Source: JBDNFP01 sp041689775 (GTDB lineage Bacteria; Bacteroidota; Bacteroidia; Cytophagales; Spirosomataceae). Taken from it: a DNA stretch of 8,954 nt. This document shows positions 1-6,435 of this stretch, in pieces. The notes under the pieces were generated by a model, which worked only from the letters and a program-made list of their open reading frames with translations, was not told where the DNA came from and did no database searches. Where the stretch lies: contig JBDNFP010000141.1 of assembly GCA_041689775.1 (NCBI GenBank), forward strand, positions 1 to 8,954, in the 5' to 3' direction. The position numbers were made by a program, and so were the translations under genes. Every line of letters starts with the position of its first letter. The first letter of the stretch is position 1.

Positions 1-51
1 AAATCGGCGGATAGGATGGTAGTGGACAGCCTGACAGAGGAGCAACCATGA
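1..51 (+). CDS. 3' end of an unknown gene (partial)
   Basis: An open frame enters from the left edge and ends in TGA at 49-51, giving a C-terminus of about 16 residues that ends in LTEEQP. The stop overlaps the ATG of the next gene in the arrangement ATGA, which is typical of translationally coupled phage genes. That overlap is the main reason to treat the short fragment as real. Too little is visible to guess a product, and the start lies outside the window. Confidence 0.5.
   Translation, partial: KSADRMVVDSLTEEQP
37..42 (+). promoter_or_regulatory. Shine-Dalgarno-like GAGGAG before the 95-aa gene
   Basis: GAGGAG lies five bases before the ATG at 48, at good spacing for ribosome binding. 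The same bases encode two glutamates of the upstream gene, so the match may be coincidental. It stands out because most minus-strand genes here have no such motif. Confidence 0.4.
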
Positions 52-335
52 GAACAACCACCTCCCAGCGACCAAAACCAACAGAGACGCAGATCAGGAA
101 AACGATCTCTCTAATTCAAGAAAAACTAAGAAAGCCAGCGATCGAGCAAAGTCAAAACGAGGCCACCAAAGAGGGCTACACAGAGGCCCTGGCGGTATTG
201 GCAGAGCAGAGGGAAACCTACAAGGGGATCGAGGCGCTGAGCAGCCAACAGGCCCGATCAATCGCATGTCTGGCGGTAGATTACCTTAGAGGAGAAGAGA
301 GCCAAAAGGTTTTGACCGGCATCCCGGTAAATTAA
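48..335 (+). CDS. small hypothetical phage protein, 95 aa
   Basis: I do not recognise this protein. It is soluble, charged and predicted by eye to be mostly helical. The N-terminus is basic and rich in Thr, Lys and Arg, and residues about 15-60 are rich in Glu, Gln, Lys and Ala and could form a coiled coil. There are no cysteines apart from one near residue 74, no signal peptide and no membrane segment. The start at 48 is supported by the ATGA overlap with the upstream gene and by GAGGAG five bases before it. It is the last gene of a plus-strand operon that meets the minus-strand late operon head-on: its TAA (333-335) shares bases with the minus-strand TAA at 332-334. It probably belongs to an early or accessory block of the same phage. 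That it is coding is likely; its role is unknown. Confidence 0.7.
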   Translation: MRTTTSQRPKPTETQIRKTISLIQEKLRKPAIEQSQNEATKEGYTEALAVLAEQRETYKGIEALSSQQARSIACLAVDYLRGEESQKVLTGIPVN

Positions 336-443
336 AGCACGATTCCTTTCCTTTCTTCTCGCTCGAACCGAGCCTGCTCAGCCAGACGCGCCGCCTCAGC
401 CAACCGAGCCTGCTCTTGGAGGTTTAGCTGGCGAGCTTCGGCA
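332..443 (-). pseudogene. coiled-coil coding stretch in the +1 frame after the MuF gene (displaced C-terminus, no start codon)
   Basis: Directly after the TGA of the minor head gene, the +1 frame encodes about 36 residues rich in Ala, Glu, Gln and Arg (a pattern such as EQARLAEAARLAEQARFE), ending in TAA at 332-334. The composition is that of a real coiled coil, and its end abuts the convergent gene exactly, as expected for coding DNA in a packed phage genome. This frame is open back to 541 but contains no usable ATG, GTG or TTG upstream of the coiled coil. It therefore cannot easily be a separate gene. It may be the C-terminus of the minor head protein, reached by a +1 ribosomal frameshift or cut off by a one-base indel. 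The T4 run at 498-501 is the most likely place for either event. A shift there would give a protein of about 412 residues. Confidence 0.55.
366..415 (-). repeat. 14-base direct repeat in the coiled-coil stretch
   Basis: The plus-strand 14-mer aaccgagcctgctc occurs at 366-379 and again at 402-415. The spacing is 36 bases, a multiple of three, so on the minus strand both copies encode the same peptide (EQAR plus the first base of a hydrophobic codon) in the same frame. This fits an internally duplicated heptad-type helix, and it supports the +1 frame as the coding frame. Confidence 0.6.
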
Positions 444-1571
444 TCAGAGGCCGTTCTGCTCTCTGCCTTGCCCGGTATTGGAAGCGCTATTGGTCGGAAA
501 AGTGAGGCCGTTCTCCAACTTCCTCCCGGTATAATTTTCGATTACAAAATAAGGAGGCTTCCTGGCGTTGAGCAGCCGATCTTGGTTTTCCTTGGTCCAA
601 GATTTGTAATTTTCCGGCATGTCTTGCATGTTATTCTTCGATGTGAGGCCTTCTGTGCTCTCCCCCCTTATCATTGCCTTGCTTATGGCCCTGCGCTCCT
701 CAGCAGACGCAAGAATGGAAGTGACGTAACACCGGCAATGAGGATGCCAGCCGGTGAACTTGAACTGCTTAGGGTAGTCGCCAGCCAGGGCCTCGCACAT
801 GGGGCAGTGGTTAGGGTTATTGGATAGGTTGATTCTGTACCCAACGATAATGTCGAGCTTCGCCCAACGGTAATGGTCGCTGGCCCGGTACGCCATGTTG
901 ATTTCAGTACGAGCGACTCGCATGGCGTTTTTGTAGCTCGACCGATATACCCCTTGCCCTGGATGGTATGCCGCCGCCGCTTTGGAAAGTTGCAGCACCC
1001 CCCTTTTATCCCTCACGCGCCGGAATAGTTTATTGGGCTCTTTGAGCAGAGGCCGAATGTCCTGGCTTAGCCTTTGCGCTGATTTTCCTTCCAGCAGCGC
1101 AACGTCGACAGCAAGCTCCATCTCCTGCTTGAATTGCTGGGTAATGTTCCAGACGCGCTCGGACAGGTCGAAAAAATACTTTCTGGACTGAAAGCCCTTA
1201 AACCCGTCGATGTTTCGAGGCAAAGACGCCGCTACCTGGGCCTTGGGGACATTTGTGGTGTGATAATATACCAGCTCCTGCGTTTTTTGCGCTGCCAGTA
1301 TCCAGGAGGCCGCCGCGCCATCGTCGATCAGCGCCGTGACGTTGCTGGCCATTTCCAGCAGCAGCTGCTTACTTTTCGCCTTGGCGAACGAGTTGGAGTC
1401 GAAAGAGAATATATTCTCTGGGTCTGGCGCTGAGCGTGCAGCGAGTATGGACAGCTCCTCCATCGTTGCGTCGTAGATCACGCCGATCTTCCGAGCGTAA
1501 AGCTCTTCGTTGGCGAACTGCTTATTGTTCCAGCCCTGAATTGAAAAACCATTCTTATCCATACCCTCCAT
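444..1571 (-). CDS. phage minor head protein, MuF (Mu gpF-like) family
   Basis: Proteins of the Mu gpF / SPP1 gp7 family sit at the portal inside the head and take part in head assembly and DNA entry. The diagnostic part is at residues 216-285. A helix with ARTEIN-type residues (about 220-225) is followed by R-x-N-L, then a cysteine/histidine cluster: C256, C259, H276, H278, C279 and C281 (HCPMC and GWHPHCRC), a likely metal-binding knuckle. Residues 1-215 are mostly helical. The tail (about 335-356) carries PPYFVIENYTG. The ATG at 1571 follows the upstream stop by one base, and a second ATG at 1562 is possible. The gene directly follows the portal block, the usual place for this family. The C-terminus is odd: an imperfect repeat before the TGA, then an orphan coiled-coil frame. 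Family assignment is firm; the true end is uncertain. Confidence 0.88.
   Translation of the reverse strand: MEGMDKNGFSIQGWNNKQFANEELYARKIGVIYDATMEELSILAARSAPDPENIFSFDSNSFAKAKSKQLLLEMASNVTALIDDGAAASWILAAQKTQELVYYHTTNVPKAQVAASLPRNIDGFKGFQSRKYFFDLSERVWNITQQFKQEMELAVDVALLEGKSAQRLSQDIRPLLKEPNKLFRRVRDKRGVLQLSKAAAAYHPGQGVYRSSYKNAMRVARTEINMAYRASDHYRWAKLDIIVGYRINLSNNPNHCPMCEALAGDYPKQFKFTGWHPHCRCYVTSILASAEERRAISKAMIRGESTEGLTSKNNMQDMPENYKSWTKENQDRLLNARKPPYFVIENYTGRKLENGLTFPTNSASNTGQGREQNGL
447..532 (-). repeat. degenerate tandem repeat at the 3' end of the MuF gene
   Basis: Two blocks share ends: plus-strand gaggccgttct at 447-457 and 504-514, and cccggtat at 471-478 and 525-532. Each minus-strand block starts with the bases for TG after Tyr or Asn and ends with NGL: YTGRKLENGL, then NTGQGREQNGL followed by the stop. 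The second copy is three bases longer, so the reading frame is kept. This looks like a diverged duplication of the last part of the protein. Confidence 0.5.
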
Positions 1572-1572
1572 T

Positions 1573-1863
1573 TTAATTTGAGCCTAAAAGGTGAATATTT
1601 AAACATTCAATGCCCTTTTTTTGTGCCTGTGACACGACCTCTTTCATTTCTGAGATCGTCGCCTTTATTGTGAAATTGCTGTTGTTAGAAAGCGATATCT
1701 CCACGCACCCAGGGTAGTTGGTGGGCCCGATATAGACAATGTGGTTGAGGTTGAAAATGGTCTCGTCGTACTCGTAATGCTCTTCAGAAAGCGACAGCCC
1801 CTGCGAGTGCCGGGTGTAGCCCTCGGAAGTGAAAAGTCGTACATTCGCCCTGATAAAAGCCAT
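1573..1863 (-). CDS. hypothetical protein between portal and MuF, 96 aa
   Basis: I cannot name this family. The protein appears to be a small mixed beta/alpha domain: alternating hydrophobic strands around residues 38-45 (HIVYIGP) and 53-67 (VEISLSNNSNFTIKA), then an amphipathic helix at about 69-84 (EMKEVVSQAQKK) and a final strand. It has two cysteines and no signal peptide or membrane helix. The frame stays open upstream to an ATG at 1899. I prefer the ATG at 1863 because it begins ten bases after the portal stop, with an AT-rich leader very like that of the portal gene, whereas the upstream start would overlap the portal end. The stop is one base before the MuF ATG, so the two are probably translated together. 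The position suggests a head- or portal-associated accessory protein, which is inference only. Confidence 0.72.
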   Translation of the reverse strand: MAFIRANVRLFTSEGYTRHSQGLSLSEEHYEYDETIFNLNHIVYIGPTNYPGCVEISLSNNSNFTIKATISEMKEVVSQAQKKGIECLNIHLLGSN

Positions 1864-1873
1864 ATAGAAATTT

Positions 1874-3277
1874 TTAAAAGGTGGACTGGGTAACATCAAA
1901 AAGATTGTCGTTGGCTTGCTCTTCGAGGATCAGCTTGTATTCAGCATCAACGTCCTCAACCAACCCAGACAGAGCAATAGAAGTGCGCTGGGACAGTATA
2001 GGCTTGCCGCCATTGGCAGAGACCATCCGGTCGATTAGGTTCTTGGCGTCGTTGATTACGAAGGGAACAATCTCGGGAACGATCTCCAAGTTCTCCGTCA
2101 CCTTTTTGAGGCTTGGATCAATAACACCGATGAAATTGAGCAGGAGATTAACCCTTCTTTGCAGGTACTCATCCAAGACTTCTCGCTTTTCCTGAACTTT
2201 CAGGTGCGCGTCGATGAATAGCATTTTTAACGCCTCGCCGGATATTTGACCCAAGCCCTTCACGGACTCGAAACTGATATCAGGGGTCTGGGAGAAAGAG
2301 TAGATGAACCGAAGCAGCGTCTCGATTTCCAGCTTGATCGACTCAGGAGCGTGATCCCATGAGAGGTACGAGGCCTTCGTTCCGATATCGCCTTGCAGGA
2401 TGGCTCCCGTTTCGCCTTTTTGGGAAAAGCCGATAATTTTCCCCTCAATGAATATCTTAGGAGACGCATGGTAATCGTTGGTGTCGGCAAAATTGGAGAG
2501 CAGGGTCTCCAAGCGCTCGATGGAGTACTGAACATCTGCCCATTCGGGCTCCTCTTGGCTTGCGTACACGATCGGAATCTTGCTGCCTGCGTTGGGAGTT
2601 CGAGAGGCCTCCGACCACAGCTGCCCTTTCTGGACCCAGACCACCGTCTCGTCGTCGGTATAGGCTTCGAAGTATATTGTCTTCTTGCCGTCCTCCTCGC
2701 GCGAATATTCACGGCCAAAAGCGATCATGTCGCCGATGGCGGAAAACACAGGCATGAGCTTGTCGCCTAGCCAGGGAGAAAATAGTTTGCATCGCAGCTT
2801 CACCGAGGACTTGAAGCCATAGGTCTCATGCGTGGAGTCCTCGGACGCACCAACAGGGACAGGAAACCAACACTCAGCGACCTCAGTGCTGCGGAAAAGG
2901 TTCCTAGCCATTCTTCTATTTAGGCTGCCCGATTTGTTGTCGAACAGCACACGAGCGACCGCGTGCAGAACCAGCTTCTCCTGCTCGGACTTGGCCTCGC
3001 ATTCCAGCAGCACAGGAGAGCCGAACGTGAAAGAGACCGAGCTGTTGACTATGCGTTTTTGCAGAGGGAAAGCAAGACGATTTACCTCCACCAATGAGGA
3101 GCTGTTCTCCGCCTTTTTTATCGTCTTCTTTTTTCGCACAGCCGGGTTCATTGTCTCGTGCGACTTGACGCTGTACTGCGCTTTTAGGACCTCAACATCT
3201 ATCTCCCTGGCGGTTTTCCTTATCACAGCAATAGACTCCGCAATGTCGGTCTTCTGGGTAACTTCTTCGATTTTCAT
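1874..3277 (-). CDS. portal protein, SPP1 gp6-like family
   Basis: The portal is the dodecameric ring at one head vertex through which the terminase pumps DNA and to which the tail attaches. The length (467 aa) fits the SPP1/Gp6 family. Recognisable parts are an N-terminal segment with NRLAFPLQKRIVN followed by FTFGSPV (about residues 67-91), the wing and clip region in the middle with a YTDDETVVW strand, and near residue 340 the segment TPDISFESVKGLGQISGEAL, which matches the conserved stretch (P-D-x-S ... SG-x-ALK) before the long crown-side helix. The C-terminus is acidic and helical. The gene starts nine bases after the large-terminase stop with an AT-rich leader and no Shine-Dalgarno. 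The order TerS-TerL-portal-MuF is the standard packaging block and supports the call. No frame break is visible. Confidence 0.88.
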   Translation of the reverse strand: MKIEEVTQKTDIAESIAVIRKTAREIDVEVLKAQYSVKSHETMNPAVRKKKTIKKAENSSSLVEVNRLAFPLQKRIVNSSVSFTFGSPVLLECEAKSEQEKLVLHAVARVLFDNKSGSLNRRMARNLFRSTEVAECWFPVPVGASEDSTHETYGFKSSVKLRCKLFSPWLGDKLMPVFSAIGDMIAFGREYSREEDGKKTIYFEAYTDDETVVWVQKGQLWSEASRTPNAGSKIPIVYASQEEPEWADVQYSIERLETLLSNFADTNDYHASPKIFIEGKIIGFSQKGETGAILQGDIGTKASYLSWDHAPESIKLEIETLLRFIYSFSQTPDISFESVKGLGQISGEALKMLFIDAHLKVQEKREVLDEYLQRRVNLLLNFIGVIDPSLKKVTENLEIVPEIVPFVINDAKNLIDRMVSANGGKPILSQRTSIALSGLVEDVDAEYKLILEEQANDNLFDVTQSTF

Positions 3278-3286
3278 ATAATATAT

Positions 3287-4756
3287 TTAAAACATTCCAG
3301 ATAAGTCATCAGGCGCCAGGCCGCTATCGTTAAGAAAGTGGTCCACAGCATAAGCGATTAGATCCACGTACTCGTCGTGCGACTTGGCCGGAAAACCGCA
3401 GATTTCGTCGGTAAATTCTTCGTTCCACGCGTCGATCACGATGAAAACGCGCCCACATTCTATCTTAGGGCTTGTGGTATTTAGCCTCGTTTTTTTATCA
3501 TCCTTTGGGGATGGGGTCTTGGTTATATTTAGGGTCGTGGAGGAGGAGAGCTGATCAATCACAGATACCCCGTTGGCCTTCGGCTCGATACGAATAGAGC
3601 TCTCGTTTGTGTAGCCATTAGCCAGAACCCACTCAGGGAGGAACTTGATCAGGTCGGGAAAGATTAACCAGACCTTTGTCGCCTTCGTGATATACAGATC
3701 GTTCCTTATTTTGCAGGCAGCGATGAACCCAGACGGATCGTTATCCATGGCGTTGTTGGTGTAGGCCGTGTCGCCAAAAAAGACGATCGGCTCGCGGTAA
3801 CGCATTTTATCGAAGGTCTCCCTGGTTACGTACTTAAACCAGTCCTGCTTCACGATATTACCCCCTGGGGCCGAAGGAGACTGGTCGAACTGCCCAGCAT
3901 ACCCACGAGAACCAAGGTCCACCATTGCCTCGTCAAGAACCTCACGACCTAACCGAACCGGGTCAAGGTATCCGTTCAGATACTTCTCCTTTACCTTGGC
4001 CGGCTTCACCGAGGCAGAGGCCTCGGCAGGCAGACAAATGTGGTAGATACTATTGCTCTTTTTTTTCAGAAGATAGCCCGTGACGTCGTCTTCGTGCAGG
4101 CGCTGCATGATGGTGACGGTTGGCGTATTTTCTTTGTTTACCTTCCGAGATGACAGCGTCTTGGTGTGACTATTGGCCGTCTCGCGATCGGCGTCAGACG
4201 CCGCCTGGGACGGGTTGAGAGGGTCGTCATTAATAATTATGTGCGCGTGCTTTCCGGTAATTGTGCCCCCGGTTGAGGTAGTATATCTCGCGCCGTTCGC
4301 GGTGTTTTCGTAACTACGCTTGGCACTTTTGTCGGCACGAATAACCAAGTCGGGAAACAAGCGCTGGTATTTATCGGAGACAATAATGTCCCGGCTTTTA
4401 GTGGCGTGCTCGATCGATAAGTCCATGGCGTAAGAGTTAGTAATAATACGAAGCGTCGGGTCTTGGGTCCATAGCCAGGCCGGGAACATGATCGTTGTTA
4501 TTGTGGTCTTGGTAGTGCCGGGTGGTATATTGATAATCATGTCGTACAACTTCTTCTCTCTGGCCACGATAGGCACGCTCAGCGTTTGCAGCTCCTCACA
4601 CAGGTAAGGAATGTGCCAATTATAAACCGGCTCCTCGGCAATAATAACCTCCCAGAATGTCTCCACGAAGGCAAAAAAACTTTTCTTGCACTCCTCCCTT
4701 TCAACCTGGTCCACCAGGTCCCAATCAATATCGCCGGCAGGAACAGTCTCGGACAT
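3287..4756 (-). CDS. terL: terminase large subunit (packaging ATPase and nuclease)
   Basis: This is the DNA-packaging motor. The N-terminal ATPase carries a Walker A-like loop at residues 77-84 (IPPGTTKT, Lys83), a Walker B strand at 172-180 (HIIINDDPL) and the coupling motif IMQRLHEDD at 216-224. The linker YAGQFDQSPSAPGGN (286-300) is typical of this family. The C-terminal RNase H-like nuclease shows D329 (FFGDTAY), E391 (RIEPKANG) and a final acidic motif near 460-465 (HDEYVDLIAYA). The length is 489 aa. An in-frame ATG exists at 4798, but it would overlap the small-subunit gene by 41 bases. The ATG at 4756 follows the TerS stop by one base (TAACATG), a junction also used in the lysis block, so I chose it. 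All key motifs are intact. Walker A has TTK where most large terminases have a GK pair. Confidence 0.93.
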   Translation of the reverse strand: MSETVPAGDIDWDLVDQVEREECKKSFFAFVETFWEVIIAEEPVYNWHIPYLCEELQTLSVPIVAREKKLYDMIINIPPGTTKTTITTIMFPAWLWTQDPTLRIITNSYAMDLSIEHATKSRDIIVSDKYQRLFPDLVIRADKSAKRSYENTANGARYTTSTGGTITGKHAHIIINDDPLNPSQAASDADRETANSHTKTLSSRKVNKENTPTVTIMQRLHEDDVTGYLLKKKSNSIYHICLPAEASASVKPAKVKEKYLNGYLDPVRLGREVLDEAMVDLGSRGYAGQFDQSPSAPGGNIVKQDWFKYVTRETFDKMRYREPIVFFGDTAYTNNAMDNDPSGFIAACKIRNDLYITKATKVWLIFPDLIKFLPEWVLANGYTNESSIRIEPKANGVSVIDQLSSSTTLNITKTPSPKDDKKTRLNTTSPKIECGRVFIVIDAWNEEFTDEICGFPAKSHDEYVDLIAYAVDHFLNDSGLAPDDLSGMF

Positions 4757-4757
4757 G

Positions 4758-5372
4758 TTATCGCTTAACTTTTCTGGAAATAGCAAGAAGAGCAGCACGC
4801 TCCTCTTCTGTTAGTGTGCTGGTATCAACCGCGCTGGCAGGGAGTAAGGGCTTGCCATTTTTCCCGGTCAGTTCGCTTTTATCCGGAGCGTACAGGCCTA
4901 GCAGCTTTCTCCGCTCAACGAGCTGCATACGTATCTCTGCCAGGAAGCGAGGGTCGCCGAAACAAATCTCAGTCCGCTCGCCTTGCTCCACGAAAGAGGA
5001 GCGGAAGGACCGATTGGAGTCGTCCGACTGGCTACTCATTACAGGAGCGCCTTTATTTTTTCGGTAGGTTAGTTTTTGATCCTCTTTCGATTTTTCCCAG
5101 GCATGCCAGAGCTCGCGAATGGCATCGTCGATGCGCTCCAATTCGAGCTGAACAGCGAGGTCCATGTCAACGATTCGAGCCTCGCGCCATTCTTGGAGCA
5201 GAAAATGAACGTAGCTATGAATTGAGCTCTTGGGAGGAGGCCGGGAAAGGTTGAGCTGCAACATAATCTCCTCCCCGATTTTCTGGTAGGAGTAGCCTTT
5301 TTTGTAGAGCACGGCAACCAAGGTCAGCTTTGCTTCACGCTCCGATTTCGCCTTTTTGTTGGGGTCTGACAT
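4758..5372 (-). CDS. terS: terminase small subunit
   Basis: The small terminase subunit recognises the packaging site in phage DNA and regulates the large subunit. Residues about 12-40 look like a helix-turn-helix (KKGYSYQKIGEEI), followed by a long helical middle (about 60-100) fit for oligomerisation. Near the C-terminus is MQLVERRKLLGLYAPDKSEL (149-168), then TGKNGKPL. This ending of the form RR-x-LLGL-x-AP-x-K-x-E-x-TGK-x-G-x-P is characteristic of phage small terminases. The last residues are basic (KVKR). The gene starts 33 bases after the lysozyme stop and ends one base before terL. Small subunits diverge quickly, but this motif and the neighbour leave little doubt. If packaging starts at a pac or cos site, it is likely within or next to this gene; none can be seen directly. 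Confidence 0.88.
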   Translation of the reverse strand: MSDPNKKAKSEREAKLTLVAVLYKKGYSYQKIGEEIMLQLNLSRPPPKSSIHSYVHFLLQEWREARIVDMDLAVQLELERIDDAIRELWHAWEKSKEDQKLTYRKNKGAPVMSSQSDDSNRSFRSSFVEQGERTEICFGDPRFLAEIRMQLVERRKLLGLYAPDKSELTGKNGKPLLPASAVDTSTLTEEERAALLAISRKVKR

Positions 5373-5405
5373 AGGGTTCTAACTTTTTCGTTGATAATAG
5401 CTGTA

Positions 5406-6062
5406 TCATAGTAGTTTCAGGGCCTTGTTGTAAAGATTATTGCGCTCTAGGAGGTGCAGGCAGGCCCGGTTAATTCTTCGAGTGGTGAGCTTTACGTGAC
5501 CCAAACGAGCGGTCTCGTTCAGGTTGTTTTTTTTCCAGTACCAGCCAGCCACCAAAAGCCCGATCCTGGGCTCAGCGACCGCGTTGGGATGGTTGTATAT
5601 ATCTCTACCAAGCAAGGGGAAAAGGTCCCGGTTGGCATTGTAATAATTGTCGTGGAGCGTTAGCTGGATAGCGCCCCTTCCATGAAATCGCCAGCCTGCA
5701 CCGGAGCTTTCTGGACCGTTGCCCATTTTTCCGGCATACGCAAAATTAGCAAGAGCCCTGGGGTTGCGGTCGTAAAATAGAGCATTGGCCTTGCCATCAG
5801 TAAAATATTGCAGGTGCTTCTCCCCTTCCGATGGCAGGCGAAACAAGCGAGGGAAAACGGACAAAATATTGGTGACCGAATAGCTGAGATTCTCCTCAAA
5901 GGTTTGGTAATATCTGCTTTCTACGCCGGTTTGAGCTAAGAACATCGCGAGGGTTTCTGGCGTATTTAGCTCAGCATAGTCAACAACCTCCTCCCAATAA
6001 TCGGCAAGACCCAGCACCAAACTGTGAGGGAAAAGCTGCTTGGCAATCGTATCTATTTTCAT
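5406..6062 (-). CDS. GH19 chitinase-like lysozyme (endolysin)
   Basis: The protein (218 aa) is a single glycoside hydrolase family 19 domain of the type phages use to cut the glycan of peptidoglycan at the end of infection. Visible motifs are FLAQTGVESRYYQTFEENLSYS (residues 41-62), with Glu48 at the usual first catalytic position and Glu57 in the conserved ENL-x-YS segment, and GWRFHGRGAIQLTLHDNY (123-140), the substrate-groove signature. There is no signal peptide, so it should need a holin to leave the cytoplasm. Holin-like genes lie directly upstream. The C-terminal loop reads TTRRINRACLHL (193-204), where most relatives have RINGG-x-NGL, so that loop is altered. The start follows an AT-rich leader (AACAATTTT) after a 52-base gap. 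The enzyme class is well supported; the exact bond cut is inferred. Confidence 0.88.
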   Translation of the reverse strand: MKIDTIAKQLFPHSLVLGLADYWEEVVDYAELNTPETLAMFLAQTGVESRYYQTFEENLSYSVTNILSVFPRLFRLPSEGEKHLQYFTDGKANALFYDRNPRALANFAYAGKMGNGPESSGAGWRFHGRGAIQLTLHDNYYNANRDLFPLLGRDIYNHPNAVAEPRIGLLVAGWYWKKNNLNETARLGHVKLTTRRINRACLHLLERNNLYNKALKLL

Positions 6063-6114
6063 AAAATTGTTTCAGTAAGTAGGAGAACAACCGCGCCAAC
6101 TTAGGGTCGCGTGA

Positions 6115-6435
6115 TCAGGGTTTGTTGTTTTTCTCTTGCTTCTTATTTTTCGGCACGCTGTAGATCTTGTGTAGATAATACAATAGGTAGGCTTCAATGA
6201 GGAGTTGAAAAACGCTATCAATCATTAGATCCTCCTCTGGATTCAAGAGCTTCACAGACCGAGCCATAAGCCGCAAGGCATTGAGGACCATACTGCCTAC
6301 GAGTATGAGCCAGAAAACCCGTCTCTCGCGAACAGGGATGTCGGTAATTACGGCCTTGATTACCCCCACCAAAACTGAGGCAATAACGACGCTGGCGAAT
6401 AGTGATAATTGTTCGAAAATATTCATGTGTGTCAT
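6115..6435 (-). CDS. small membrane protein, probable holin
   Basis: The protein has 106 residues and two or three membrane segments: about 8-30 (LSLFASVVIASVLVGVIKAV), 39-58 (RVFWLILVGSMVLNALRLM) and possibly 74-93 (SVFQLLIEAYLLYYLHKIY). The tail is short, hydrophilic and strongly basic (PKNKKQEKNNKP). Small size, multiple transmembrane helices and a charged C-terminus are the usual marks of a holin, which makes the hole that lets the endolysin out. It lies directly before the lysozyme gene. Its ATG overlaps the upstream stop as ATGA, so the two membrane proteins are probably translated together. A second ATG three codons in (6426) is an alternative start, and a dual start would resemble the holin/antiholin pairs of some phages. 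Holins share little sequence, so the call rests on size, topology and neighbours. Confidence 0.65.
   Translation of the reverse strand: MTHMNIFEQLSLFASVVIASVLVGVIKAVITDIPVRERRVFWLILVGSMVLNALRLMARSVKLLNPEEDLMIDSVFQLLIEAYLLYYLHKIYSVPKNKKQEKNNKP

Noticed and set aside
315..328. Hairpin ACCGG-CATC-CCGGT as a bidirectional terminator at the convergent junction
   Set aside because: The stem has only five pairs, it lies inside the plus-strand gene, and neither side is followed by a clean T run.
361..373. Inverted repeat GCTCG-AAC-CGAGC
   Set aside because: It is a short stem with a three-base loop and no T run, explained by the repeated coiled-coil codons.
427..445. Short reading frame from the ATG overlapping the MuF TGA (TGATG)
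   Set aside because: It encodes only six residues before a stop and is in neither the MuF frame nor the coiled-coil frame.
441..449. RF2-type +1 frameshift at CTC TGA at the end of the MuF gene
   Set aside because: The P-site tRNA for CTC would pair poorly with TCT after slipping, and no good Shine-Dalgarno lies at the right distance. The TTT C site at 500-497 is a better candidate.
468..1433. Plus-strand open frames across the MuF gene
   Set aside because: They are antisense to a gene with a clear MuF cysteine/histidine signature, and there is no sign of independent coding.
1864..1899. Upstream ATG (1899) for the 96-aa gene
   Set aside because: It would overlap the portal end. The ATG at 1863 has spacing and an AT-rich leader like the portal start.
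2260..3281. Long open frames overlapping the portal gene (2260-2718 minus, 2393-2770 plus, 2832-3281 plus)
   Set aside because: They lie fully inside the well-supported portal gene, have low-complexity Arg/Ser-rich translations and no recognisable motifs. They are frame shadows.
4757..4798. Upstream ATG (4798) for the large terminase
   Set aside because: It adds 14 residues encoded by the small-subunit 3' end. The ATG at 4756 directly after the TerS stop gives a normal terminase N-terminus.
4657..5254. Open frames on the plus strand across the terminase genes
   Set aside because: They are antisense to TerS and TerL, which have clear family motifs. Their translations are Arg/Ser-rich with no domain features.
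5740..5747. TAATTTTG on the minus strand as a Bacteroidota -7 promoter element
   Set aside because: It lies inside the lysozyme gene and I could not see a matching -33 element at the right distance. A single eight-base match is expected by chance.
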